Of a DNA stretch of 64,000 nt, positions 36,207-44,619 are shown piece by piece. Source of the DNA: DASSSY01 sp035708205 (lineage in GTDB: Bacteria; Bacteroidota; Bacteroidia; Chitinophagales; Chitinophagaceae); NCBI GenBank assembly GCA_035708205.1, contig DASSSY010000008.1:124001-188000 (forward strand), read 5' to 3'. How positions within the stretch are numbered: position 1 is the first letter of the stretch; each line of letters begins with the position of its first letter. The notes beneath the pieces were generated by a model, which made no database searches, was not told the DNA's origin, and worked only from the letters and a program-made list of their open reading frames with translations. Position numbers and translations under genes: made by a program.

Positions 36207-37217
36207 TTATTTGGTTCTATTTCTTTGCCAGCCTTTCCGGGCGGCTTCTGAGTGAGGATCGAATACTAAAGCTTGAGCGAAAGCCGTTTTAGCGCTGTCT
36301 TTCTGATGCAGCCTTTCAAAACAGATCCCTTTTTGAGTGTATGCTTCGACGCTGTTGGGCCGGGTTTGTATCGCTATGTTGAATTGACGTAAGGCTTTGG
36401 GAACAGAGTCCTGGTCTAACAGGATTTTGCCGGTGTTGATTAAGGCAATGGTACAATCCGGGTCTTTCAGCAGGCATTCGCGATAAATTGATTTTGCTTT
36501 TTCAATTTGTTTTTGCTGCTCATAAAATGAACCGATGTGTAGCAATGGCGTGACATCTGAAGTGTCCATATCAAAAGTTTCCCGGTAAATATCGATGGCT
36601 TTGGGATTGTGTTGCGCTGCCAGGCATTCGGCCAATAATAAGGATGCCGGATAATCATCCTTGCGCAACCAGAGGGATCGGTGTAAAATGTTGACGGCCC
36701 TGTTGGTATCTTTTTTTATCAGCTGTATCTGGGCAAGCGTGAACAAAGCACCCGGATAGGCAGAATCGTTTTTTAAAAGGTCCCGGATATTCTGTGTGGC
36801 CGGTTCCGCCTGGTTATTTTTGATATAGGCTTTGGCTAAAGCCAGCCGAATGGCAGGCGCATGATGAGATAACCGGACCAGTTCTTCAAGGTTCTTTATC
36901 GCCTGCGCATTATTGCCCGATTGGAGATCGACCTGGCTTAAGGTATATAAATATTGCAGGTTATTGCTGTCTTTTTTCAAGGCATGAATCAAGTCCTTTT
37001 TGGCCAGATCGGGCGCTTCTACCTGAATAAGCGCTAAGCTGCGCTGGTAGAGCAGCTGTGGGTTATCTGGATCTTTGGTTAATTCATCGGTTAGCGGTTG
37101 GATTAAAGGATTATGATAGGCTGCTGCGTCTATAGTCTGCTGTTGGGAATTATGACAGGAGGCTAAAAATAGACCGATGAGAATGGAAAGGTAAACTAAA
37201 CTTTTATAGTTTATCAT
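36207..37217 (-). CDS. TPR-repeat lipoprotein
   Basis: This 336-residue lipoprotein starts at the ATG at 37215-37217, giving a lipoprotein signal with lipobox FLASC near residue 20; an earlier ATG at 37247 would add 10 polar residues before the signal. Residues 30-330 consist of about eight to nine tetratricopeptide repeats (for example NNLQYLYTLSQVDLQSGNNA and NSVEAYTQKGICFERLHQ), which mediate protein-protein contacts. It is likely anchored in a membrane. The -7 element at 37252-37259 is just upstream. It precedes bshA with a 26-base gap. No specific partner can be named. Confidence 0.85.
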   Translation of the reverse strand: MINYKSLVYLSILIGLFLASCHNSQQQTIDAAAYHNPLIQPLTDELTKDPDNPQLLYQRSLALIQVEAPDLAKKDLIHALKKDSNNLQYLYTLSQVDLQSGNNAQAIKNLEELVRLSHHAPAIRLALAKAYIKNNQAEPATQNIRDLLKNDSAYPGALFTLAQIQLIKKDTNRAVNILHRSLWLRKDDYPASLLLAECLAAQHNPKAIDIYRETFDMDTSDVTPLLHIGSFYEQQKQIEKAKSIYRECLLKDPDCTIALINTGKILLDQDSVPKALRQFNIAIQTRPNSVEAYTQKGICFERLHQKDSAKTAFAQALVFDPHSEAARKGWQRNRTK

Positions 37218-37251
37218 GCTTTGTTGCGTTCGATTGATATGCGTCAAACGA

Positions 37252-37259
37252 CAAAATTA
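37252..37259 (-). promoter_or_regulatory. -7 promoter element of the TPR lipoprotein/bshA unit
   Basis: On the minus strand TAATTTTG matches TAnnTTTG and lies 34 bases before the ATG at 37217. Confidence 0.5.
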
Positions 37260-37432
37260 GGTAATAATTTTAGGAATCCGGACAGGCCGGGGATTCGATA
37301 AAATCTATATGACCATACGCTTGAAGCGCCGGACAGCGCTTATTCTATAGCATATCCTATCGTCAAACGGCCGGCACAAAGCTTATCGTTGCTCAGGCCG
37401 GCGCGGATGATCAGGGGAAATCCTGGGAAAAT

Positions 37433-38299
37433 TTAGCCTAAAAACGGCTTTAATAAGTGACAGCGCTCCATGGCCCTAAGCTTGCCGATGGCTTTATCCT
37501 TGATTTGGCGGACCCGTTCGCGGGTAAGGCCAAAACGTTCGCCGATATCCTCCAAAGATGCCGGCGATTCGTTGTTAATGCCATAATAAAGCATCAGCAC
37601 ATTTCTTTGCTTTTCTGATAAGGTATTGAGCGAGCGGGTAATTTCCATTTTCAGTGAATCATTATAAGCTATTTGACGATCGGCAATCAAGGAATTGGGG
37701 TTTTCCAATACATCCAAAAGCGAACCGTCTTCGCCGTCAAGGAAAGGCGCGTCCATGCTGACATGCCGTCCGCCGATACCCAATGAGGATTCTACCTCCT
37801 CCAAATCGACGTCCAGCAGAAAGGCCAGTTCTTCCGGTGAGGGTTCACGCTCGTATTCCTGCTCCAGCATAGAATAAGCTTTGGCAATTTTATTGGTGAG
37901 CCCTATTTTATTTAAAGGCAGCCGGACGATGCGGCTTTGTTCGGCCAATGCCTGTAAAATGGACTGGCGGATCCACCATACGGCATATGAAATAAACTTA
38001 AAGCCACGCGTTTCATCAAAACGGCGGGCCGCCTTGATCAATCCCAGATTGCCTTCATTGATAAGATCACTGAGAGAGAGCCCTTGATTCTGGTATTGCT
38101 TAGCTACAGAAACTACAAACCTGAGATTGGCATTGGTGAGCTTTTCCAAAGCTTTTTCGTCTCCCTGGCGGATCCTGATGGCTAATTGAACTTCTTCTTC
38201 GGGCGTAATTAAATTGACTTTCCCGATCTCCTGAAGGTATTTTTCTAAGGATAAGCTTTCCCGGTTGGTAATAGATTTGGTAATCTTTAACTGACGCAT
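37433..38299 (-). CDS. rpoD: primary RNA polymerase sigma factor (RpoD/SigA)
   Basis: This 288-residue sigma-70 protein is short, as is usual for the primary sigma factor of Bacteroidota (no region 1.1). Region 1.2 begins ESLSLEKYLQEIGKVNLIT. Region 2 includes NLRFVVSVAKQYQNQGLSLS and DETRGFKFISYAVWWIRQSI, and region 4.2 is ASLEDIGERFGLTRERVRQI. The recognition of TTTG/TAnnTTTG promoters, as seen at many genes in this window, is its known specificity in the phylum. I start it at 38299 (MRQLKITKSITNRES), which matches the usual N-terminus; an upstream ATG at 38305 would add two residues. The promoter with both elements lies at 38366-38397. Confidence 0.96.
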   Translation of the reverse strand: MRQLKITKSITNRESLSLEKYLQEIGKVNLITPEEEVQLAIRIRQGDEKALEKLTNANLRFVVSVAKQYQNQGLSLSDLINEGNLGLIKAARRFDETRGFKFISYAVWWIRQSILQALAEQSRIVRLPLNKIGLTNKIAKAYSMLEQEYEREPSPEELAFLLDVDLEEVESSLGIGGRHVSMDAPFLDGEDGSLLDVLENPNSLIADRQIAYNDSLKMEITRSLNTLSEKQRNVLMLYYGINNESPASLEDIGERFGLTRERVRQIKDKAIGKLRAMERCHLLKPFLG

Positions 38300-38365
38300 G
38301 GACATAGTGTGTAGATTTTGGGCTTATAGGAAAAATTTTTTTTGAGTGATTGCTAAATTTCGTTA

Positions 38366-38397
38366 CAAAGCTAATAGAATAACTTATTCGACCCAAA
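38366..38397 (-). promoter_or_regulatory. promoter of the primary sigma factor gene
   Basis: On the minus strand TTTG (38394-38397), 20 bases, then TAGCTTTG (38366-38373). This is the best two-part match to the Bacteroidota consensus TTTG-N19-21-TAnnTTTG that I found here, about 66 bases before the start at 38299, and suggests self-recognition by the sigma factor. Confidence 0.65.
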
Positions 38398-38551
38398 TAA
38401 AATTAAACATTAATTAACAGGGGCTTTATGCCTGCCCTGCGTTACTTTCAGGGAAAAATAAAATTTCTTCAGGAAAAAATTTTGATAATTGGCTGCTTTG
38501 TTTATTATTGCAACCAGCATTGTTTGTGTTTATTAATCAATTGTAATTATT

Positions 38552-38932
38552 ATGAAGAAGAAAACATCCTTTACCTTAGAATATCCGGTGCGTTGTTCAC
38601 CATCCATTTTATTTGAATTTTTGTCTTCCGCAAACGGTCTCCAGGAATGGTTTGCCGATAAGGTGGAACAAAGGGACAGCAATTTCCAGTTTACATGGGA
38701 AGGCTCGACAGATGAAGCGGAATGTATCGAATCCATAGAAAATGAGATGGTGCGTTATCGTTGGGATCATTCGGATGGCGATGAATATTTTGAATTTAAA
38801 ATCACCCAAAGCCCGGTGACCAGTGAAACGATCCTGCAGATTACTGATTTTGCCGCGGATTATGAGCTAAAAGATCAGCAGTTATTGTGGGACTCACAGA
38901 TTAATGATCTGAAACATCGTATTGGAAGCTGA
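38552..38932 (+). CDS. START-like domain protein (AHSA1-type)
   Basis: This 126-residue protein has the SRPBCC/START-like fold of the small Bacteroidota family often found beside rpoD. The N-terminus KKKTSFTLEYPVRCSPSILF is followed by FLSSANGLQEWFADKVEQ, which matches the AHSA1 pattern. The fold binds lipids or other hydrophobic ligands; the cellular role is unknown. It is divergent from the sigma factor gene and starts a probable three-gene unit with the next two genes (gaps of 42 and 16 bases). Confidence 0.85.
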   Translation: MKKKTSFTLEYPVRCSPSILFEFLSSANGLQEWFADKVEQRDSNFQFTWEGSTDEAECIESIENEMVRYRWDHSDGDEYFEFKITQSPVTSETILQITDFAADYELKDQQLLWDSQINDLKHRIGS

Positions 38933-38974
38933 ATCATACCGATCATATCCTTGCAGCAATAAATACTGATTACA

Positions 38975-39319
38975 ATGAAAAATATTCCCTCCGATGCGAA
39001 TTGTTCTCGTAGTGGTGGATCACAGGAATTATCCTGCAGGCTAACCAGTCCCGGGCTGCGAAAGCGTAAGGAAACCGTATTGGAAAAGCTGAAGGAACAA
39101 ACCCTGGAAAAGAAAGCGCTGCCAAATGGTTTTGCATTCCGTTTTCCCGGAAACGATATCATCCTGGATGAGCTGGCGGCATTTATTAAAACAGAAAGGG
39201 AATGCTGCAGCTTTTTTACTTTTGAATTGGCGGTCAGGGGAGATAAAAGTGAAATATGGCTGACCCTGACCGGCCCGGAGGGTGTTAAAGATTTTATCGT
39301 TGCCGAGCTGGGTTTTTAA
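38975..39319 (+). CDS. small protein of unknown function with CC motif
   Basis: This 114-residue cytoplasmic protein starts with a polar segment with three Cys, then a basic helix (RKRKETVLEKLKEQTLEKKA). The most conserved-looking part is AAFIKTERECCSFFTFELAV followed by WLTLTGPEGVKDFIVAELGF. I recall this CCxFF...LTGPEG pattern in small proteins found with metal-response genes in several phyla, but I cannot name the family with certainty. It sits between the START-like gene and the AlkD-like gene on one likely transcript. Confidence 0.6.
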   Translation: MKNIPSDANCSRSGGSQELSCRLTSPGLRKRKETVLEKLKEQTLEKKALPNGFAFRFPGNDIILDELAAFIKTERECCSFFTFELAVRGDKSEIWLTLTGPEGVKDFIVAELGF

Positions 39320-39335
39320 GGCGTAAAAATTAATT

Positions 39336-40094
39336 ATGGCGGAGGGGCAGCTGGTCACTATGGTACCTTTGGGTATTGTTAACCGTATTGAGGCATTAAA
39401 AGAAGAATTGGCCGCGATGGCGTCGCCCGAGAAGGCGCAGGTCGCCAGCCGGTTTTTCAAAACAGGTGAAGGACAATATGGTGCTGGTGACCGGTTTATT
39501 GGCGTGACGATGCCGGAGCAGCGGCGCGTTGCGAAAAAGTTTTACGGCCTGACCAGCCGGGAATTGGAAAAATTGCTTCATGAGCCAGTTCATGAATGCC
39601 GGATGACAGCATTGATTATCTTAGTGCAACAATTCGGGAAAGGAAGCAAAGGGCAGCAAGAAGAAATTTACGGACTCTATTTGCGGAATACAGAACATAT
39701 CAACAACTGGGACCTGGTAGATGCCAGTGCAGAGTTTATTGTTGGCCCCTGGTTAGAAGATAAAAGCGAAAAGATGCAGGTATTACGGAAGCTGGCGAAA
39801 TCACAAAGCCTGTGGGAGCGGCGGATAGCCATGCTTTCAACTTTCGCGTACATTAAAAAAGGAGAGCCGAAAGCGGCATTGCAGGTCGCTCAATGGCTGT
39901 TACGGGATGAGCAGGACCTTATTCATAAAGCGGTCGGATGGATGTTACGGGAGATCGGCAAACGCTGCTCGGCAGCGGCGGAAGAGGAATTTTTGAGAAA
40001 ATATTATAAGCAAATGCCGCGGACCATGCTGCGTTATGCCCTTGAACATTTTCCGGAGGAAAAACGAAAGTCTTATATGAGAGGGGAAATGTAA
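39336..40094 (+). CDS. DNA alkylation repair protein, AlkD-like
   Basis: This 252-residue all-helical protein has the HEAT-like repeats of AlkD glycosylases, which remove alkylated bases such as 3-methyladenine and 7-methylguanine. Typical segments are FIGVTMPEQRRVAKKFYG, the EYRLTALIILVQQF-like helix (CRMTALIILVQQFGKG), INNWDLVDASAEFIVGPWL and LIHKAVGWMLREIGKR. The WDLVD and HKAVGWMLRE motifs match the AlkD family, including the aspartate that lines its base-binding cleft. An alternative start at 39360 would remove eight residues. It ends a probable three-gene unit. Confidence 0.9.
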   Translation: MAEGQLVTMVPLGIVNRIEALKEELAAMASPEKAQVASRFFKTGEGQYGAGDRFIGVTMPEQRRVAKKFYGLTSRELEKLLHEPVHECRMTALIILVQQFGKGSKGQQEEIYGLYLRNTEHINNWDLVDASAEFIVGPWLEDKSEKMQVLRKLAKSQSLWERRIAMLSTFAYIKKGEPKAALQVAQWLLRDEQDLIHKAVGWMLREIGKRCSAAAEEEFLRKYYKQMPRTMLRYALEHFPEEKRKSYMRGEM

Positions 40095-40117
40095 TAATAA
40101 GCGACATTAATGGCAGA

Positions 40118-40153
40118 GCCGGCTTTTAATACCGCTCAAACCGGCATTTTTTT
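40118..40153 (+). terminator. terminator after the AlkD-like gene
   Basis: Five-bp stem GCCGG / CCGGC with an 18-base loop, followed by seven T. Confidence 0.4.
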
Positions 40154-40195
40154 AAAGATCGTAGGGATTTTCTCAATAAGATTTGTAACTTTAGG

Positions 40196-40203
40196 CCTTA
40201 AAT
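40196..40203 (+). promoter_or_regulatory. possible -7 element of the 3-hydroxyanthranilate dioxygenase gene
   Basis: TAACTTTA is one base off TAnnTTTG and ends 8 bases before the ATG. Confidence 0.35.
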
Positions 40204-40211
40204 TATAGATC

Positions 40212-40739
40212 ATGGCCGTTTCAAAACCTTTTAATCTCAATAGCTGGATCGATGAGCATCGGCATTTATTAAAACCACCGGTGGGAAACATCCAGGTATA
40301 TAAAGATGTCCAGGACTTTATCGTCATGGTGGTCGGTGGCCCCAACAGCCGGAAAGATTTTCATTATAACGAAACCGAAGAGCTGTTTTACCAGTTGGAG
40401 GGCAGCATTACGGTAGAAATTATTGATGACGGTAAAAGAGTACCCATAAGGATCAACGAGGGTGAAATGTTTCTTTTGCCCGCCAGGGTGCCCCATTCCC
40501 CGCAGCGGGGCGCCGGTACTATCGGCTTAGTGATAGAGAAGGTCCGCGCCGGCGAGGTCAATGATAAATTTCAATGGTATTGTGAAAATTGTGACCATAA
40601 ATTATACGAGGTGAGCTTGCCGGTTGAAGATATTGTCGCTCAGTTACCTCCTGTTATGGAGGCCTTTTATGCAAAAGAGGAAAACAGGACCTGTGCTGAG
40701 TGCGGAGCGGTAATGACGCCGCCAAAGCCGGTGCAGTAA
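40212..40739 (+). CDS. nbaC: 3-hydroxyanthranilate 3,4-dioxygenase
   Basis: This 175-residue cupin opens the ring of 3-hydroxyanthranilate in the kynurenine pathway, leading to quinolinate and NAD, or to tryptophan breakdown. The iron ligands of the family fall at H51, E57 and H95 (FHYNETEELFY and RVPHSPQR). The C-terminal rubredoxin-like metal site has its four Cys at C124, C127, C161 and C164 (CENC and CAEC), as in the well-studied bacterial enzyme. All these residues are present, so it should be active. Other kynurenine-pathway genes are not adjacent. Its own promoter and terminator suggest a single-gene unit. Confidence 0.95.
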   Translation: MAVSKPFNLNSWIDEHRHLLKPPVGNIQVYKDVQDFIVMVVGGPNSRKDFHYNETEELFYQLEGSITVEIIDDGKRVPIRINEGEMFLLPARVPHSPQRGAGTIGLVIEKVRAGEVNDKFQWYCENCDHKLYEVSLPVEDIVAQLPPVMEAFYAKEENRTCAECGAVMTPPKPVQ

Positions 40740-40756
40740 TTTTACATTTAAGATGT

Positions 40757-40784
40757 AAAAAAGCCCGGTTTTGGCGGGCCTTTT
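40757..40784 (+). terminator. terminator after the 3-hydroxyanthranilate dioxygenase gene
   Basis: Stem GCCCG / CGGGC with a seven-base loop, flanked by a run of six A and by CTTTT. Confidence 0.55.
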
Positions 40785-40821
40785 CCATATTCCCAGGTGA
40801 GCCATGACATGAATATCTTTA

Positions 40822-40829
40822 TATCTTTG
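40822..40829 (+). promoter_or_regulatory. -7 promoter element of the gene at 40849
   Basis: TATCTTTG matches TAnnTTTG and ends 19 bases before the GTG start at 40849. Confidence 0.5.
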
Positions 40830-40848
40830 CCCAAAAATTTTCAAGAAA

Positions 40849-42351
40849 GTGACTATCTTACGGAAAATCTTTGGGCTTTTGCTGATCATGACCGGCCAGG
40901 CAACGTATGGCTTTGCCGCTTACTATTATGATTTTAACCAGCGCTGCACACAGGCATACGAGGCATTGACCGCCCTCAAAATCCAGGAAGGGGAGCATTT
41001 GCTGGCTGCGGAGAAAAAAGCTAATCCGGGTAACCTTATTCCTTATTTTCTTGATAATTATGATGATTTTCTTACCATATTGCTCACGGGTGATGAGCAA
41101 CAGTACGATCGCCGGAAAGCGCAGCTAGAGGTTCGTTTAAGCTTGCTGGATAAAGGTCCTGGGAATAGTCCGTGGTACCGTTATTGCAAAAGCTCGGTTG
41201 ATTTCCAATGGGCGGTTTTGCATATTTACTTTAACAGTTATCTTTCGGCGGCTGCCCAGTTTCGTAATTCATTCCTGCTCCTGAAACAGAATCAGAAATT
41301 ATTTCCCGCTTTCAAATATAACTATATTCTGGCGGGACTTGAAGAGGCTATGGTGGGCACGATACCGGGCAATTATCAATGGATAGGCCGCCTGTTCGGC
41401 ATGAAGGGCAGCGTGCGCGGTGGTACGGCTAAACTGGTCCGTTTTCTTAACGATACTTCCGGCGATGATCAGATCCTGAAAAATGATGCGGTGTTTTACT
41501 ACTGCTATATCAAATTTTTCCTGCTTTCGGATAAGCAGGAGGTTTGGTCATATCTCAACCGGCATTATCCTTATGTCCAGGGCAATCATTTGCTGACTTT
41601 CCTTAAAGCCAACCTGGCCATTAATGATAATCAAGCCGCCCTGGCCCTGAAAATTCTCAATCAACGGCAAAGGAGCCCTTCCTACCTGGCAGTTCCCCTG
41701 TTTGATTACCAGGCCGGTATTGCTGCTTTAAGGTTGATGGACAGCCAGGCACCCGTTTATCTGAAGAATTTTTTAGAAAATAATAAAGGAAAATTGTTCA
41801 TTAAAAGCGCTTGTCAGAAGTTAAGCTATTACTATCTGATCTCGGGAAATGAAGATATGGCCCGGCACTACCGGGCTGCTATTTTAGGCCAGGGCAGCAC
41901 ATTTACTGATGCCGATAAAAAAGCGCAACGATATGCGGAAAGTGAAGTGCCCCTTTCGCGGCTCAATAAGAACCTTATTGCCGCCGGTTTATACTGCGAC
42001 GGCGGCAATTATTCAGCGGCTATAAATATCCTGAAAGCTTTAAAGCCATCATCACTGGCCAATGATGATGAAAGGACAGCTTATTTTTATCGTTATGGCA
42101 GGGTATACCAGCTCCTGGGGAATACTAAAGGTTGTATTCCGTTTTATAAGGAAGCGATTGCCATCGGAAAGGATCTGCCGGGGCAATTTGCGGCCCGTTC
42201 AGCTTTGGAGCTAGGTCATATTAACGAAATATTAAATAGTAATAATAAAGCCACTTACTACTACCAGCTTTGCCTGGGCATGAAAAACAAGGATTTTAAG
42301 GCCAACTTAGACCAGAAGGCAAAGGCAGGGTTGAATAGGTTGAAGGGATAG
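40849..42351 (+). CDS. secreted or periplasmic TPR-like repeat protein
   Basis: This 500-residue protein most likely starts at the GTG at 40849, which places a hydrophobic signal (TILRKIFGLLLIMTGQATYG) at the N-terminus and fits the promoter position. Several helical hairpins resemble tetratricopeptide repeats, mainly in the last part (DERTAYFYRYGRVYQLLGNT, AARSALELGHINEILNSN). The middle has the segment GNYQWIGRLFGMKGSVRGG that I have seen in other Bacteroidota proteins of this length, a family without a known role. No enzyme motif is seen. It converges with cbpM, 20 bases away. Confidence 0.75.
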   Translation: MTILRKIFGLLLIMTGQATYGFAAYYYDFNQRCTQAYEALTALKIQEGEHLLAAEKKANPGNLIPYFLDNYDDFLTILLTGDEQQYDRRKAQLEVRLSLLDKGPGNSPWYRYCKSSVDFQWAVLHIYFNSYLSAAAQFRNSFLLLKQNQKLFPAFKYNYILAGLEEAMVGTIPGNYQWIGRLFGMKGSVRGGTAKLVRFLNDTSGDDQILKNDAVFYYCYIKFFLLSDKQEVWSYLNRHYPYVQGNHLLTFLKANLAINDNQAALALKILNQRQRSPSYLAVPLFDYQAGIAALRLMDSQAPVYLKNFLENNKGKLFIKSACQKLSYYYLISGNEDMARHYRAAILGQGSTFTDADKKAQRYAESEVPLSRLNKNLIAAGLYCDGGNYSAAINILKALKPSSLANDDERTAYFYRYGRVYQLLGNTKGCIPFYKEAIAIGKDLPGQFAARSALELGHINEILNSNNKATYYYQLCLGMKNKDFKANLDQKAKAGLNRLKG

Positions 42352-42371
42352 AAAAAGTCAATAAATGCACG

Positions 42372-42671
42372 CTATTGCAATTGCTCGGCGATCAGCAGGC
42401 GACGCCTGATACAATCCAGTTCTTCCTGGAGGCTTGCAATCCGTTCCAGAAGGTCGCATACCACGTCCAGATCCTCGGGATGGATCTCCAGTTCCTGATG
42501 TAACCGGACCATTTTTTCCAAATGTGAGATTGCTGTGACCGGTAAATACTCTTCGGTTTCGATACGGCTTATTTCTATCATTCCCCGCTCTTCCAGCTTC
42601 TGCATAAAGTCAACCGATAAGTGATGATGAGCACAAAACTCACGCACCATAATATAATTTCCTTGTATCAT
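42372..42671 (-). CDS. cbpM: chaperone modulator CbpM
   Basis: This 99-residue MerR-like protein binds the J domain of CbpA and blocks its co-chaperone activity. The N-terminal part is a MerR-like helix-turn-helix (ISRIETEEYLPVTAISHLEK), and the rest is a helical dimer region (LEIHPEDLDVVCDLLERIAS). It follows cbpA in the same order as in E. coli, though with 122 bases between. A second ATG at codon 8 is an alternative start. Confidence 0.85.
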   Translation of the reverse strand: MIQGNYIMVREFCAHHHLSVDFMQKLEERGMIEISRIETEEYLPVTAISHLEKMVRLHQELEIHPEDLDVVCDLLERIASLQEELDCIRRRLLIAEQLQ

Positions 42672-42793
42672 CTTGCTTATTTAAAATCTTCAACAAACCT
42701 AAAACTCCAAAAACAATGCCAAGTTATGCTAACGATTAAACAATTACCATAGGTTCAATAAATCATAGCAAAGGTGGCGAGGGTAACGGATAC

Positions 42794-43714
42794 TTATGCG
42801 GACAATGACCGCAGTTTCTGGAACAGGCTTTTTTCCTCATCCGATAATTTAACAGGTAATTGCACAAACCATTTAATATATAAGTCCCCGAACTTTCCAT
42901 CCTGCTTGTAAATGGGAAATCCTTTTCCTTTCAACCTTATCCTGGATTCGTTTTGTGTAAGCTCCGGTATGGTAATCTTCACTTTCCCGTTTAAGGTCTC
43001 AATTTCCTTATGGCCGCCTAATACCGCCGTTAATAATGGCAAAGGTTCTGAAATGTAAATATCGTCTCCTTTTCTCTGATAGCGTTGGTCTGATAAGATA
43101 TTGAAAGTAATGTATAAATCGCCGTCCGGGCCGCCATCATGGCCCTTATCGCCATATCCGTTGAGCTTGATCTTTTGACCGTCTGCGATCCCTGCGGGAA
43201 TGGTTATCCGTATTTTTTTACCGTTGACCTCGAGGATCTGCTGGTGTGTATGCGCTGCCTGCTGTAGGGTCAGGGTTAGCTCCGCCTGGAAATCTGCGCC
43301 TTTAAACGGATAGTTTCTGCCTGAATGCCGTCTTCTGCTGCCACCGAACATGGCTTCAAAGAACTCGGAAAAATCCGTGGCCCCTGTCTCAGAATAGTCC
43401 TGCCCGGTAGCGAAGCCTTCAAACCCTCCCTGCTGGTGGGCCCCTTGTTGCCGCTGTTGTGCCTGGCGGGCCTGCTCGTAGGCTTCACCATGCTTCCAGT
43501 CTTTTCCGTACTTATCGTATTTTGCCCGTTTTTCCGGATCGCTAAGCACTTCGTAGGCTTCATTAATTTCCTGGAAGCGTTTTTTGGCATCCTGGTCGTC
43601 AGGATGCAGATCCGGATGGAATTTCCTGGCCAGCTTTCTGAATGCCTTTTTAATTTCGCTTTCAGATGCCGTTTTAGAAACGCCGAGTATCTCGTAATAG
43701 TCTATAAAATCCAT
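42794..43714 (-). CDS. cbpA: DnaJ-family co-chaperone CbpA
   Basis: This 306-residue protein is a type II DnaJ: J domain at residues 5-70 with the HPD motif (H33, P34, D35), a Q/G-rich linker (about 75-130), and the C-terminal substrate-binding domains (140-295) with no zinc-finger. The segments KIRITIPAGIADGQKIKLNG and YINISEPLPLLTAVLG-like strands fit CbpA/DnaJ. It stimulates the ATPase of DnaK (gene at 1311) and binds DNA in E. coli. It starts 14 bases after the CoA-transferase gene and is followed by cbpM, its inhibitor. Confidence 0.92.
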   Translation of the reverse strand: MDFIDYYEILGVSKTASESEIKKAFRKLARKFHPDLHPDDQDAKKRFQEINEAYEVLSDPEKRAKYDKYGKDWKHGEAYEQARQAQQRQQGAHQQGGFEGFATGQDYSETGATDFSEFFEAMFGGSRRRHSGRNYPFKGADFQAELTLTLQQAAHTHQQILEVNGKKIRITIPAGIADGQKIKLNGYGDKGHDGGPDGDLYITFNILSDQRYQRKGDDIYISEPLPLLTAVLGGHKEIETLNGKVKITIPELTQNESRIRLKGKGFPIYKQDGKFGDLYIKWFVQLPVKLSDEEKSLFQKLRSLSA

Positions 43715-43728
43715 AGTTGAAATCCGTG

Positions 43729-44385
43729 CTAAAGCTTAATTTCATGGACATTACCGGCAATCACCAGCCGCCCTTCTGTTTTGGCCTTAATTTCGTCAAT
43801 GCTCACACCCGGTGCATACTCCAGGCATTTAAAGCCCTCCGGTGTAATTTCAAAAACCCCGAGATCGCTGACAATCCTCTTCACGCAACGCAGGCCGGTA
43901 ATAGGTAAGGTACATCTTTCCAGTAACTTGGAATTGCCGTTTTTATCAGTATGCTGCATGGCCACAATGATATTTTTCGCCGAAGCTACCAAATCCATGG
44001 CACCGCCCATTCCCTTAACCATCTTTCCCGGAATTTTCCAGTTGGCGATATCCCCGTTATCGGCGACTTCCATGGCGCCCAGTACCGTGAGGTCTACACG
44101 GCCGGCACGGATCATGCCAAAGCTGAGCGCGCTGTCAAAATAGCTCCCGCCTTTCGCTAAAGTAACGGTTTGCTTTCCGGCATTGATCAGATCCGCATCT
44201 ACCTCGGCTTCTGTTGGAAAAGGACCTATTCCCAACATGCCGTTTTCACTCTGTAAAATAATATCCACGCCATCCGGTAAATAGTTCGCGGCCAGTGTCG
44301 GGATGCCGATCCCGAGGTTGACATACATGCCGTCCTTAAATTCCTGGGCAATGCGGCGGGCAATTTGTGTTTTATCTAGAGCCAT
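43729..44385 (-). CDS. scoB: 3-oxoacid CoA-transferase subunit B
   Basis: This 218-residue protein is the beta subunit of a succinyl-CoA:3-oxoacid CoA-transferase, which moves CoA onto acetoacetate or related acids. I start it at 44385 (MALDKTQIARRIAQEFKDG), the usual N-terminus; an ATG at 44430 adds 15 atypical residues. The glycine-rich NLGIGIPTLAANYL segment and the catalytic glutamate E47 in LQSENGMLGIGPF are intact. The alpha subunit (scoA) is normally adjacent but is not seen here. It lies head of the cbpA/cbpM genes with a 14-base gap, an unusual partner. Confidence 0.93.
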   Translation of the reverse strand: MALDKTQIARRIAQEFKDGMYVNLGIGIPTLAANYLPDGVDIILQSENGMLGIGPFPTEAEVDADLINAGKQTVTLAKGGSYFDSALSFGMIRAGRVDLTVLGAMEVADNGDIANWKIPGKMVKGMGGAMDLVASAKNIIVAMQHTDKNGNSKLLERCTLPITGLRCVKRIVSDLGVFEITPEGFKCLEYAPGVSIDEIKAKTEGRLVIAGNVHEIKL

Positions 44386-44619
44386 ACTTGTGCATGAATT
44401 TTTCAGTGATTTCTGCCACAAAGTAAACAAAAATTCCGGGAACTTGCGGGTCTAAATCGTTCAAACGGTGATTCCATTGGGAGGTTTAACGGTGTTTTGC
44501 CTTCATTGTTGAATCTTTCGGAACAACCGCACAGTTTTGAAATTATCTGCCGGCAAATGGTATTTGAACCGGGGAGGAGGACCTTCAGCTTTTCACAGTG
44601 CGCAGTATCTTAAGTGTTC

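Noticed and set aside
36207..37247. ATG at 37247 as start of the TPR lipoprotein.
   Set aside because: The start at 37217 places the lipoprotein signal at the N-terminus; the longer form would put ten polar residues ahead of it.
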